Shown in pieces: positions 55,164 to 63,852 of a stretch of DNA of 64,000 nt. Made by a program: the position numbers and the translations under genes. Source of the DNA: Prescottella agglutinans (GTDB taxonomy: Bacteria > Actinomycetota > Actinomycetes > Mycobacteriales > Mycobacteriaceae). The number at the start of each line of letters is the position of its first letter. Position 1 is the stretch's first letter. Location: NCBI RefSeq assembly GCF_004011865.1, contig NZ_RKLP01000002.1:62001-126000 (forward strand). Direction: 5' to 3'. The notes under the pieces are model-generated. The model worked only from the letters and a program-made list of their open reading frames with translations, did no database searches and was not told the DNA's origin.

Positions 55164-55973
55164 TTGAGCTTCATCGTCGTCGAACGGCCGCGCGAGAACG
55201 TGGCACTGGTGACCCTCAATCGCCCGGAACGCATGAACGCGATGGCGTTCGACGTGATGATCCCGTTCCGGGAAGCGCTCGAGGCCATCAGCAACGACAC
55301 CACGGTGCGGGCCGTCGTGATCACCGGCGCCGGCCGGGGCTTCTGCTCGGGCGCCGATCAGCGATCGGCGGGCCCGATCCCGCACATCGAGGGTCTCACC
55401 CGCCCGTCGATCGCGCTGCGCTCGATGGAACTGCTCGACGACGTCATCCTGACGCTGCGCCGGATGCATCAGCCGGTGATCGCGGCGGTCAACGGCGCCG
55501 CGATCGGCGGCGGCCTCTGCCTGTCGCTGGCCGCGGACATCCGCCTGGCCGCCCCCGAGGCGTACTTCCGCGCGGCCGGCATCAACAACGGCCTGACGGC
55601 GAGCGAACTCGGCCTGAGTTACCTGCTGCCGCGGGCGATCGGCTCGTCGCGCGCCTTCGAGATCATGCTCACCGGCCGCGACGTCGACGCCGACGAGGCC
55701 GCGCGGATCGGGCTGGTGTCGCGGATTGTCGCCGGTGAGGACCTCCTCGAGGAGGCGTTCGACATGGCGCAGCGGATCGCGATGTTCTCGCGTCCCGGCG
55801 TCGAGCTCACCAAGCGCACCCTGTGGTCGAGCCTGGACGCGTCGTCGATGGCGCAGCACATGAACCAGGAAGGACTCGGCCAGTTGATGATTCGACTGAT
55901 GACCGACAACTTCGAGGAGGCCACCCTGGCCCGGCGCGAGAAGCGCGACCCGATGTTCCGCGACACCCGCTAG
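55164..55973 (+). CDS. Crotonase/enoyl-CoA hydratase family protein
   Basis: 269 residues from a TTG at 55164 with AGTAGGAG at ideal spacing. Oxyanion-hole motifs are present (VVITGAGRGFCSGAD; VNGAAIGGGLCLSLAADIRL). The two Glu residues of classical hydratases seem absent by eye: GGGCEL reads GGGLCL, and the PE of the second motif reads AG (RAAGINNG). A Glu in SELGLSYLLPR may serve instead. So it is a crotonase, but hydration of enoyl-CoA is not assured. It resembles the EchA12-like branch of mycobacteria. Confidence 0.85.
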   Translation: MSFIVVERPRENVALVTLNRPERMNAMAFDVMIPFREALEAISNDTTVRAVVITGAGRGFCSGADQRSAGPIPHIEGLTRPSIALRSMELLDDVILTLRRMHQPVIAAVNGAAIGGGLCLSLAADIRLAAPEAYFRAAGINNGLTASELGLSYLLPRAIGSSRAFEIMLTGRDVDADEAARIGLVSRIVAGEDLLEEAFDMAQRIAMFSRPGVELTKRTLWSSLDASSMAQHMNQEGLGQLMIRLMTDNFEEATLARREKRDPMFRDTR

Positions 55974-56027
55974 GCGCCGTTCGCGGTGGCCGGGCAGGCC
56001 GCCGCGGGAGCGCATTCGACCCACCTG

Positions 56028-56056
56028 TTGACAGGCTAAGGCAACAGCCTTAATCT
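56028..56056 (+). promoter_or_regulatory. Promoter with internal palindromic operator before a TetR gene
   Basis: TTGACA (56028-56033) and TAATCT (56051-56056) are spaced exactly 17 bases. The GTG at 56064 follows after 7 bases, so the transcript should be leaderless. The perfect palindrome TAAGGCAACAGCCTTA (56037-56052; arms 6, spacer 4) sits in the spacer and touches the -10, a typical autorepressor site. Confidence 0.75.
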
Positions 56057-56063
56057 CGCGGTT

Positions 56064-56723
56064 GTGACTCAAACCTCCTCTCGCCAAGCCATGATCGACG
56101 CAGCCGAGAGGATCGTCGCCGAGCGCGGCATGCCGGCGATGACACTCAAGGACGTGCAGATCGCGGCCAACCAGGCGAACAAATCCGCCGCGAAGTACCA
56201 CTTCGGCTCGCGCGACGGGCTCATCGAGGCCGTCATCGAGTCCCGCATGGCACCCGTGAACACCCGCCGCCAGGAGTTGCTCGACGAGATCACCCGGACC
56301 GGCGAACCGACCGTGCGCCGGTCCGTCGAGGCCCTGCTGCGACCCCTGGCCGCCGAGACGCTCGGACGCCCCGGCAGCCACTACGCCCGGTTCCTGGCCC
56401 AGAGCATGCTCGATCCGGCGCTCGCGGACACCGTCCAGCGACATCTTCGCGCCGAAAGCTACTGGTCGGCAAAGCAACTGATGATCGACCTGGCACCGGT
56501 GCCGCACGAGGTGGCGCTCTGGCGGGCCGACAACGTGATGATGCTCGGCATCGTCACACTGGCCGCCCGCGAGGGCCGCGACCGCACCGCGGCCGAGACG
56601 TCGGCGCTCATCGCCGATCTCATCGACACGTGCGTCGCCGTACTCGAGGCGCCTTCCTCCACCCCTGTTCCGATCGACCCCGAAGAGAGCCCCACCGCCG
56701 ATTCCGAAGGAGTAACACCATGA
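56064..56723 (+). CDS. TetR family transcriptional regulator, probably autoregulatory
   Basis: 219 residues. The HTH is MIDAAERIVAERGMPAMTLK followed by DVQIAANQANKSAAKYHFGS. The C-terminal domain is longer than usual and ends in a Pro/Ser/Thr-rich tail. It is followed with an ATGA overlap by a TauD-type dioxygenase gene (disrupted), so regulator and target form one operon controlled by the palindrome in its promoter. The effector is probably the dioxygenase substrate, by analogy. Confidence 0.88.
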   Translation: MTQTSSRQAMIDAAERIVAERGMPAMTLKDVQIAANQANKSAAKYHFGSRDGLIEAVIESRMAPVNTRRQELLDEITRTGEPTVRRSVEALLRPLAAETLGRPGSHYARFLAQSMLDPALADTVQRHLRAESYWSAKQLMIDLAPVPHEVALWRADNVMMLGIVTLAAREGRDRTAAETSALIADLIDTCVAVLEAPSSTPVPIDPEESPTADSEGVTP

Positions 56724-57684
56724 CCGTCACGTCCACTCCCCCGGCATTCCACACCTCGGTCGCACCGCGGCCGACCGATCCGCTGGCCGCGTTCGGCCCG
56801 CTCGTCGCACCGCGCCTGCCCGAATCGGTCGAGCAGCGCCCCTACGAGTTGTTCTCGCTCGCACCGGCGACCCCCACGATCGGGGCGGAGATCACCGGCC
56901 TCCGCCTCGGCGGCGACCTGTCCGACGCGGTGCTGGCCGAACTGCGCCGGGCCCTGCTGGAGTGGAAGGTGCTGTTCTTCCGCGACCAGGACATCGTTCG
57001 CGCCCAGCACCGCGCCTTCGCGGCCCGGTGGGGCGAGCTCGAGCAGCACCCGTTCTTCAAGTACACCCAACCCGGCCAGAGCGACGCCGACGTCGCGACG
57101 CTCGCGAAGGACGCTATGGCCGTCGGTGTCGAGAACCTGTAGCACAACGACGTGACCTGGCACGAATTCCCTTCGTTCGCAGCGGTTCTGCGTGCAGTCG
57201 AGGTTCCGGAGGTGGGCGGCGACACGCTGTGGACGGACACCGGTGCGGCGTACGACCTGCTGCCGGAGGACATCCGGACGCGGATCGACCATCTCGAGGC
57301 CGAGCACGACTGGATCAACGCGTTCGGCCGGGGCATGCCGCAGGACGCCGTCGACATGCTGCGGCCCCATTTCCCCGCGGTCACGCATCCCGTGGTGCGG
57401 GTGATCCCGGAGACCGGCCGGCGCGTACTCTTCGTGAACATCGGCTTCACCCAACGCATCCTGGGCGTCTCCGAGGCCGAGTCCAACGAGTTGCTGACGA
57501 TGCTGTACCGCCATGTCCAGCGCCCCGAGTTCCAGGTGCGGCTGCGGTGGCAGCCGAACACGATCGCCTTCTGGGACAACCGCTCGTGCCAGCACTACGC
57601 CGCGAGCGACTACTACCCGGCCCGCCGGGTCATGGACCGCATCTCGATCGTCGGCGACAAGCCCGTCGGCCCCCCCCGGCCTGA
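56720..57684 (+). pseudogene. TauD/TfdA-type Fe(II)/2-oxoglutarate dioxygenase, interrupted
   Basis: The same frame runs through a stop: codons before 57140 end GVENL, codon 141 is TAG (57140-57142), and the frame resumes with HNDVTWHEFPSF. The family has Trp before this His-x-Asp iron motif, so TGG to TAG is the simple explanation. The downstream part keeps GGDTLWTDT, the distal His in WDNRSCQHYA and RRVMDRISI. A second lesion is likely in the C8 tract at 57670-57677. Adding one C would stop the protein at TGA 57682 (KPVGPPPA), whereas the present frame runs on into antisense of the next gene. The intact enzyme would be about 321 residues; substrate unknown. Confidence 0.85.
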
Positions 57685-57687
57685 CGC

Positions 57688-58722
57688 CTATCCGTCGTCC
57701 GGGCCGACCCGGACGACCAGCTTTCCGAAGTTCTTGCCGTGCAGCATTCCCAGGAAGGCCGCCGGCGCATTGTCCAGTCCGTGCACGACGTCCTCCCGGT
57801 ACTTCAGCCGACCGTCGGCGACCCATCGGGAGGCGTCGCGTTCGAAGTCCGCGTACATCTCGCGCACGAACTCGGACTGGATGAAGCCGCGCACGGTCAG
57901 GCTCTTGGTGAGCACCAGACCCATGAACGCCGGTAACCGGTCCGGGCCCTCCGGCGTCGACGCCACGTTGTACTGGGACACCAACCCGCACACCGGGATC
58001 CGTGCGTACAGATTGAGCAGCGGGAGGACCGCCGCCGTGACCGGGCCCCCGACGTTCTCGAAGTAGACGTCGATGCCGTCCGGCACCGCCGCCTTCAACC
58101 GATCGGCGAAGTCCGGGGACCGATGGTCGATCGCGGCGTCGAACCCGAGTTCGTCCCGGAGGTACGCGCACTTGTCCGGCCCGCCGGCGATCCCGACGGC
58201 CCGGGCGCTGTGGATCTTCGCGATCTGCCCGACGGCCGACCCGACGGGACCCGCCGCCGCGGCCACGACCACGGTCTCGCCCTCCTGGGGCCGCCCGATC
58301 TTCAGCAGACCCGAGTACGCGGTGAACCCGGGCATACCGAGCACACCGAGTGCCGTCGACAACGGCGCCAGGGACGGATCGAGGACCCGCACTGCGTTGC
58401 CGTCGACCACGGCGTGGGTCTGCCAACCGGAGTACGCGAGGACGTAGGACCCCGCGGCCACCCGCGGGTTCCGCGACTGCACCACCTGCGCGACCGCCCC
58501 GCCGACCATGACGTCGCCCACCTCGACCGGCTCCGCATACGACTCCGCGGCACTCATCCGACCGCGCATGTACGGGTCCAGCGACAGGCACACCGTCCGC
58601 AGCAGCACCTGACCATCGGACAGGTCGGGCAATTCGACTGTCTCCGTGCGGAAGTTGTCGACGGTCGGCTCACCGTGCGGTCGTGAGGCGAGAACGATGC
58701 GGGTGCTCGTGACAGCGCTCAT
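57688..58722 (-). CDS. NADP-dependent MDR oxidoreductase (zinc-free, CurA/PTGR-like)
   Basis: 344 residues. RTVCLSLDPYMRGRM near the N-terminus, GMPGFTAYSGLLKIG, and the nucleotide motif VVVAAAAGPVGSAVGQIAKI identify the zinc-independent medium-chain reductases that reduce activated double bonds of enones. The ATG lies 6 bases after TACCGT (minus), so the mRNA is probably leaderless. It converges on the broken dioxygenase gene 3 bases away. Confidence 0.88.
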   Translation of the reverse strand: MSAVTSTRIVLASRPHGEPTVDNFRTETVELPDLSDGQVLLRTVCLSLDPYMRGRMSAAESYAEPVEVGDVMVGGAVAQVVQSRNPRVAAGSYVLAYSGWQTHAVVDGNAVRVLDPSLAPLSTALGVLGMPGFTAYSGLLKIGRPQEGETVVVAAAAGPVGSAVGQIAKIHSARAVGIAGGPDKCAYLRDELGFDAAIDHRSPDFADRLKAAVPDGIDVYFENVGGPVTAAVLPLLNLYARIPVCGLVSQYNVASTPEGPDRLPAFMGLVLTKSLTVRGFIQSEFVREMYADFERDASRWVADGRLKYREDVVHGLDNAPAAFLGMLHGKNFGKLVVRVGPDDG

Positions 58723-58814
58723 ACCCCGACGGTACGCCGACGCTCACCCGGCGGGGATAGGGTCGGAAGGAACCGGCCGTCGTCCGATTCGGCCGGACGC
58801 AACCGGGAGGTTTC

Positions 58815-59666
58815 ATGACGGACATTCGGAAAGTCACCGTGCTGGGCGCCGGTGTTCTCGGTTCCCAGATCGCCTTCCAGACGGCCTTCAAGGGCTTCGA
58901 GGTCACCTCGTACGACATCGACGACAAGGCCCTCGACGCGGCGCGCGGACGCTTCGCCGGCCTGGTCGACACCTACCGACGGGAGGTGCCCGGCGCCGAC
59001 GACGGCAGCGCCGCCGCCACGCTGGACCGGCTCGCGCTGACGTCCGACCTCGACGCGGCGGTCGCCGACGCGGATCTCGTCATCGAGGCGATTCCCGAGA
59101 TCCTCTCGCTCAAGCAGGACACCTACCGCAGGATCGGCAGTGCCGCACCGGAGCGGACCATCTTCGCGACCAACTCGTCGACGCTGCTGCCGAGCGACCT
59201 CGCCGACGCCACCGGACGTCCCGACCGGTTCCTGGCGCTGCACTTCGCGAACCGCGTGTGGAGTTCCAACACCGCCGAGGTCATGGGCACCGAGCGCACC
59301 GATCCCGCGGTGTACCGGCGGGTGGTCGAGTTCGCGACCGCGATCGGCATGGTCCCGATCGAACTTCACAAGGAGAAGGCCGGGTACGTGCTGAACTCGC
59401 TGCTCGTGCCGTTCCTCAACTCGGCCGCGGCCCTCGCCGCCGGCGGTTACGCCGAGCCGGCCGACGTCGACAAGACCTGGAAGATCGCGACGGGCGCGCC
59501 GCTGGGCCCGTTCCAGATCTTCGACATCATCGGCCTCACCACGCCGTACAACATCATGGCCCACGGCGATGAGGCTGCTCAGAAGCTGGCGGTGTGGCTC
59601 AAGGAGAACTACATCGACAAGGGCAAGCTCGGCATCGCGTCGGGCGAGGGTTTCTACCGCTACTAG
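58815..59666 (+). CDS. 3-Hydroxyacyl-CoA dehydrogenase
   Basis: 283 residues, the size of monofunctional 3-hydroxybutyryl-CoA dehydrogenases. NAD motif VTVLGAGVLGSQIAFQTAFK, catalytic region FATNSSTLLPSDLA and LALHFANRVWSSNTAEV with the active-site His, and the C-terminal dimer domain with GPFQIFDIIGL. It oxidises 3-hydroxyacyl-CoA in beta-oxidation or butyrate metabolism. CGGGAGG precedes the ATG. A hairpin follows. Confidence 0.92.
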   Translation: MTDIRKVTVLGAGVLGSQIAFQTAFKGFEVTSYDIDDKALDAARGRFAGLVDTYRREVPGADDGSAAATLDRLALTSDLDAAVADADLVIEAIPEILSLKQDTYRRIGSAAPERTIFATNSSTLLPSDLADATGRPDRFLALHFANRVWSSNTAEVMGTERTDPAVYRRVVEFATAIGMVPIELHKEKAGYVLNSLLVPFLNSAAALAAGGYAEPADVDKTWKIATGAPLGPFQIFDIIGLTTPYNIMAHGDEAAQKLAVWLKENYIDKGKLGIASGEGFYRY

Positions 59667-59674
59667 GCGCTCCG

Positions 59675-59724
59675 CGCCCGTGCGCCTTTATGGTGGTCGG
59701 AACTACCGAAAAGGCGCACGGGCG
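59675..59724. terminator. Bidirectional terminator between dehydrogenase and fadD36
   Basis: The perfect arms CGCCCGTGCGCCTT and AAGGCGCACGGGCG (14 bp) enclose a 22-base loop that contains a smaller hairpin. It lies between two convergent genes. Confidence 0.8.
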
Positions 59725-59734
59725 GCGCAGCCGC

Positions 59735-61147
59735 CTACAGCAGCTTCTTCTGTACCTTCCCCATCGCGTTGCGCGGCAGCGACTCGACGATCCGCACCTC
59801 ACGCGGCCGCTTGTGCACCGACAGCTGCGACGCCACGTGGTCGATCAGCGCCTGTTCGTCGAGTCCGTCGCCGACGACGAACGCGACGATGCGCTGTCCC
59901 AGGTCGGCGTCCGGCAACCCGACGACAGCGGCCTCCTTGACGCCGGGGTGGCCGAGCAGCGCGGTCTCCACCTCGCCGGCACCGATGCGGTACCCGCCGG
60001 ACTTGATGAGATCGGTGGACTCGCGTCCGACGATGCGGTGGAAGCCGCCCGCATCGATCACCGCGACGTCACCGGTCTTGAACCAGCCGTCGTCGGTCCA
60101 CGACTCGGCAGTCGCCTCGGGCCGGTTCAGGTAGCCGTCGAACAGCGTCGCCCCGCGGACCTGCAGACCGCCGATGCTCTCGCCGTCGTGCGGGACGTCT
60201 TCACCACGCTCGTCGCGCAGGCGGGTCTCGACGCCCCGCACCGGCAGGCCCACCCACCCGGGGCGACGTTCCCCGTCGACGCGGGTGCTGACCGTCAGCA
60301 TGGTCTCGCTCATGCCGTAGCGCTCGATCGGGGTGAGCCCGGTGAGTGCGCGCAGCCGCTCGAACACCGGCACGGGCAGCGGCGCGCTGCCGGACACCAG
60401 CAGCCGGGCACCGCTCAGTGCGCGCGCGGACTCCTCGTCCTCGGCGATCCGCGACCACACGGTCGGCACGCCGAAGAACAACGTGCCGCCGGCGCGGGCG
60501 GCCTCCGCGTACGCCTGCGGCGTCGGCTTGACGGTGTGGACCAGGCGGCTACCCACCCGCAGCGGGCCGAGCACCCCGAGGATCAGCCCGTGCACGTGGA
60601 AGAGCGGAAGGCCGTGCACCAGAACGTCCTTCGACGTCCAGTCCCACGCCTCCGCGAGCGCGTCGATGCCCGCGGCGATCGCGCCGCGGCTCAGCAGCAC
60701 GCCCTTCGGCGGACCCGTCGTGCCCGACGTGTACAGCACGAACGCGGTCGACGACGGGTGCGGTTCGGGATGGCCGTGCCAGTCGCGGGCGTGCACGCGC
60801 ACCGGCACCACCGGCAGCGCGGATCCCTCCGGGGCCCGCCCGAGCCACGCCTGCGCGCCGGAGTCGGACAGGATGTGGTCGAGTTCGGCCGGACCCGAAT
60901 CCGGCGGGACGGGAACGACCGTGACCCCGGCGAGGAGACACCCGACGACGGCGATCACCGTCGCCGGGGTCGGCTCGGCCAGCACCGCGACCACCCGGGC
61001 GCCGGCGATGCGCTTGGCCAGCGCCCCGGCGGCACCGAGGATGTCCGTGCGCGAGAGCGCGGTGTCGCCGATCCGGACGGCGTCGGGCATGTCGTCGCCG
61101 CGCGCGACGGCGAGAGGATTGAGCGAACTGAGCAGCACGACGCCCAC
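59735..61147 (-). CDS. fadD36: Acyl-CoA synthetase (FadD36-like)
   Basis: 470 residues. Adenylate motif FVLYTSGTTGPPKGVLLS, the substrate region LPLFHVHGLILGVLG, YGMSETML, and the C-terminal hinge GRESTDLIKSGGYRIGAGEV with a final Lys motif MGKVQKKLL. Length and position near the pru genes match mycobacterial FadD36. It activates a carboxylic acid with ATP and CoA; the natural acid is not established (malonate-type substrates are possible in this branch). The GTG at 61147 is the first start in frame. Confidence 0.87.
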   Translation of the reverse strand: MGVVLLSSLNPLAVARGDDMPDAVRIGDTALSRTDILGAAGALAKRIAGARVVAVLAEPTPATVIAVVGCLLAGVTVVPVPPDSGPAELDHILSDSGAQAWLGRAPEGSALPVVPVRVHARDWHGHPEPHPSSTAFVLYTSGTTGPPKGVLLSRGAIAAGIDALAEAWDWTSKDVLVHGLPLFHVHGLILGVLGPLRVGSRLVHTVKPTPQAYAEAARAGGTLFFGVPTVWSRIAEDEESARALSGARLLVSGSAPLPVPVFERLRALTGLTPIERYGMSETMLTVSTRVDGERRPGWVGLPVRGVETRLRDERGEDVPHDGESIGGLQVRGATLFDGYLNRPEATAESWTDDGWFKTGDVAVIDAGGFHRIVGRESTDLIKSGGYRIGAGEVETALLGHPGVKEAAVVGLPDADLGQRIVAFVVGDGLDEQALIDHVASQLSVHKRPREVRIVESLPRNAMGKVQKKLL

Positions 61148-61163
61148 TGTCTCACATCGCGTG

Positions 61164-62132
61164 TCAGCGCCTGGTGAGCGTCGAGCGCAGGAAGAACCTC
61201 AGGTTCGAGGGCCGCTCCGCGAGACGGCGCATGAAGTACCCGTACCACTGCACGCCGTACGGCACGTAGACCCGGACGCGTCGGCCGGCGTCGACCAGCC
61301 GGGCCTGCTCGAGGTCCCGGATCCCGAACAGCATCTGGTGTTCGAAATCGCCTGATCCCCTGCCGGTTTCCGTGAGCAGTCCGTCCACCGAGTCGATGAG
61401 CGACGGGTCGTGGGTCGCGACCATCGGGTAGCCGTCGCCCTGCATGAGGATGCGCAGACACCGCGCGTACGACGCGTCCACGTCGGCCCGCGACCGGAAC
61501 GCCACCGACTCGGGTTCGCGATAGGCGCCCTTGCACAGCCGGATCCGCGAGCCCGCGCCCGCGAGATCGCGGCAGTCACCCTCGGTCCGCCGCAGGTACG
61601 CCTGCAGCACCGTGCCCAGCCACGGGAAGTCCGTGCGCAGCTCGCGCACGATCGACAGCGTCGAATCGGTCCGGGTGTGGTCCTCGGCGTCGACCGTCAC
61701 CCACACCCCGTGCTCGTGCGCGGCCGCACAGATCGTGCGGGCGTGGTCGAGGGCGATCTTGTCCCCGTCCACCGGCAACCCCTGCCCCAACGCCGACAGC
61801 TTCACCGACACCTCGAGCGGGCGCACCCCGCTCGCCCCGGCCTGCGGCAGGCGCGCGAGTTCGGCGAGCAGTTCCAGGTACGCGACCACGGTGTCCCGCG
61901 CCCGATCGACGTCGAGCGTGTCCTCGCCGAGGTAGTCGATGCTCACCGAGCGCCCCGCGACCAGCAGGGTCGACGCCGCGGCCATCGCGTCGGCGAGCGT
62001 CTCCCCCGCGACGAAGCGCCGCACGATCGACTTGGTCACCGGGGCCCGCGTCACCGCGTCCTTGACCCGGGCCGACCGCGCGGCCGCGAGGATCGCCGGC
62101 CGCAGCGGATTCGACAGGACGCTCGGCGTCAT
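61164..62132 (-). CDS. pruB: Monofunctional proline dehydrogenase
   Basis: 322 residues from the ATG at 62132, overlapping the pruA stop (ATGA). Barrel motifs: SIDYLGEDTLDVDRAR, RPLEVSVKLSALGQGL, VTVDAEDHTRTDSTLSI, RLCKGAYREPESVAF and C-terminal YVPYGVQWYGYFMRRLAERP with the substrate-binding Tyr and Arg residues. It oxidises proline to pyrroline-5-carboxylate with FAD and feeds the respiratory chain. Separate genes for the two steps are the rule in actinobacteria. Confidence 0.95.
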   Translation of the reverse strand: MTPSVLSNPLRPAILAAARSARVKDAVTRAPVTKSIVRRFVAGETLADAMAAASTLLVAGRSVSIDYLGEDTLDVDRARDTVVAYLELLAELARLPQAGASGVRPLEVSVKLSALGQGLPVDGDKIALDHARTICAAAHEHGVWVTVDAEDHTRTDSTLSIVRELRTDFPWLGTVLQAYLRRTEGDCRDLAGAGSRIRLCKGAYREPESVAFRSRADVDASYARCLRILMQGDGYPMVATHDPSLIDSVDGLLTETGRGSGDFEHQMLFGIRDLEQARLVDAGRRVRVYVPYGVQWYGYFMRRLAERPSNLRFFLRSTLTRR

Positions 62133-63778
62133 CGACCCCGCTCCGGTCCCATGTGCGGGTAGCGGTGATCGGTCGGCGGGACGAACGTCTCCTTGATCGT
62201 GCGCGCCGACACCCACCGCAGCAGGTTCAGCGGCGAGCCGGCCTTGTCGTTGGTGCCCGACGCCCGCCCGCCCCCGAACGGCTGCTGGCCCACCACGGCG
62301 CCGGTCGGCTTGTCGTTGACGTAGAAGTTGCCCGCCGTGAAACGCAGTGCGGCCGAGGCCTGTTCGACCGCGTCCCGGTCGTCCGCGACGACCGCACCGG
62401 TCAGCGCGTACGGCGAGGCGGTGTCCACCGCCGCCAGAACGTCGGCGAACGCACCCGGGGCCGAGTCGTCGTACACGTGCACCGAGAGGATCGGACCGAA
62501 GTACTCCTTCGCCAGCGCCTCGTCCCGGGGATCGTCCACGAGCAGCACGGTGGGCCGGACGAAGTACCCGACGCTGTCGTCGTACTTGCCGCCGACCGCC
62601 ACCTCCACGCCGGCGGCACCCCGGGCACGCTCGATCGCCGCGACGCTCTTGTCGTAGGCGCGGCGGTCGATGAGCGCACCGCCGAAGTTCTCGAGATCGG
62701 TGACGTCGCCGTACGTGAGGGCGTCGACCTCGGCGAGGAACTGCTCCTTCATCCCGGCCCACACCGACCGCGGCACGTACGCGCGCGAGGCCGCCGAACA
62801 CTTCTGCCCCTGGTATTCGAATGCGCCGCGGATCAGTGCCGTCGACAGCACCGCCGGATCGGCCGACGCGTGCGCGACCACGAAGTCCTTGCCGCCGGTC
62901 TCCCCCACCAGTCGCGGGTAGCCGTCGTAGCTCCCGATGTTCGCCCCCACCTCACGCCACAGGCGCTGGAACGTCGCCGTCGACCCGGTGAAATGGATCC
63001 CGGCCAGCCTCGGATCACGCAGCGCCACATCGGAAACCGCGAGACCGTCCCCCGTGAGCAGATTGATCACCCCCGGCGGCAGGCCCGCCGCCTCGAGCAG
63101 TCGCAGCGTCCAGTAGGCGGCCAGCGTCTGCGTCGGCGACGGCTTCCAGACCACGGTGTTCCCCATCAGCGCGGGAGCGGTCGGCAGGTTGCCGGCGATC
63201 GCGGTGAAGTTGAACGGGGTGATCGCGTAGACGAACCCCTCGAGCGGTCGGTACTCGAGCCGATTCCACACCCCCGGCGACGAGATCGGCTGCTCGGCGA
63301 GGATCTCCCGGGCGAAATGCACGTTGAACCGCCAGAAGTCCACCAGTTCGCACGGGGCGTCGATCTCCGCCTGCTGCACCGACTTGGACTGTCCCAGCAT
63401 CGTCGCGGCGGCCAACTTCTCGCGCCACGGCCCGGACAGCAGATCGGCCGCGCGCAGCAGCACCGCGGCGCGTTCGTCGAACAGCAGTCGCCGCCACGCG
63501 GGGGCGGCCGCGGTCGCCGCGTCGATCGCGGCGCTCGCGTCGTCGTACGTCGCATTGGTGAATGTCGCGAGGATCGACGAATGGCGGTGCGGCTGAACTA
63601 CTTCCAATTGCTCGCCGACACCGGAACGGTGACGGCCGCCGATGACGTGCGGGATCTCGAGCACCTCGGCGGAATGCTCCGCGAGAGCCTTCCGCAGACG
63701 GTCCCGCTCCGGACTGCCCGGCGCGTAGGAGTGGACCGGTTCGTTGTGCGGCGCCGGTACCTGTGTGACGGCATCCAT
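62129..63778 (-). CDS. pruA: L-glutamate gamma-semialdehyde (P5C) dehydrogenase
   Basis: 549 residues. Catalytic Cys in FEYQGQKCSAASRAYVP, general-base Glu in LVGETGGKDFVVAHAS, NAD-site ITPFNFTAIAGNLPTAPALM and VWKPSPTQ. It oxidises the semialdehyde form of P5C to glutamate, completing proline degradation. The ATG at 63778 has GAGGAGGG just upstream; the frame open to 63949 runs through the promoter and repeats. A TAGCCT -10 and an inverted repeat lie immediately upstream. Confidence 0.95.
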   Translation of the reverse strand: MDAVTQVPAPHNEPVHSYAPGSPERDRLRKALAEHSAEVLEIPHVIGGRHRSGVGEQLEVVQPHRHSSILATFTNATYDDASAAIDAATAAAPAWRRLLFDERAAVLLRAADLLSGPWREKLAAATMLGQSKSVQQAEIDAPCELVDFWRFNVHFAREILAEQPISSPGVWNRLEYRPLEGFVYAITPFNFTAIAGNLPTAPALMGNTVVWKPSPTQTLAAYWTLRLLEAAGLPPGVINLLTGDGLAVSDVALRDPRLAGIHFTGSTATFQRLWREVGANIGSYDGYPRLVGETGGKDFVVAHASADPAVLSTALIRGAFEYQGQKCSAASRAYVPRSVWAGMKEQFLAEVDALTYGDVTDLENFGGALIDRRAYDKSVAAIERARGAAGVEVAVGGKYDDSVGYFVRPTVLLVDDPRDEALAKEYFGPILSVHVYDDSAPGAFADVLAAVDTASPYALTGAVVADDRDAVEQASAALRFTAGNFYVNDKPTGAVVGQQPFGGGRASGTNDKAGSPLNLLRWVSARTIKETFVPPTDHRYPHMGPERGR

Positions 63779-63790
63779 GCTGCCCTCCTC

Positions 63791-63827
63791 AGCCTGAGCC
63801 CGAGAGACTGCGACCAAGCTCAGGCTA
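63791..63827 (-). promoter_or_regulatory. pruA promoter with overlapping inverted repeat
   Basis: AGCCTGAGC (63791-63799) and GCTCAGGCT (63818-63826) are perfect 9-bp arms 18 bases apart. On the minus strand the outer arm includes the -10 box TAGCCT (63827-63822), placing the start near 63815. A regulator bound here would control the pru operon. Confidence 0.55.
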
Positions 63828-63852
63828 CGCCCGACACCGCCTCCCGCGCCCC

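Noticed and set aside
53757-56507. 916-residue minus-strand open frame under the propeller, crotonase and TetR genes
   Set aside because: It spans three well-supported genes in antisense and shows no recognisable domain.
57152-58066. Separate gene for the downstream half of the dioxygenase
   Set aside because: It starts inside the iron motif in the same frame as the upstream half, has no ribosome-binding site, and its C-terminus is antisense of the MDR gene; it is better explained as part of a broken gene.
62133-62801. N-terminal extension of proline dehydrogenase
   Set aside because: It is an out-of-frame shadow of pruA; ATG 62132 overlaps the pruA stop in the usual ATGA manner.
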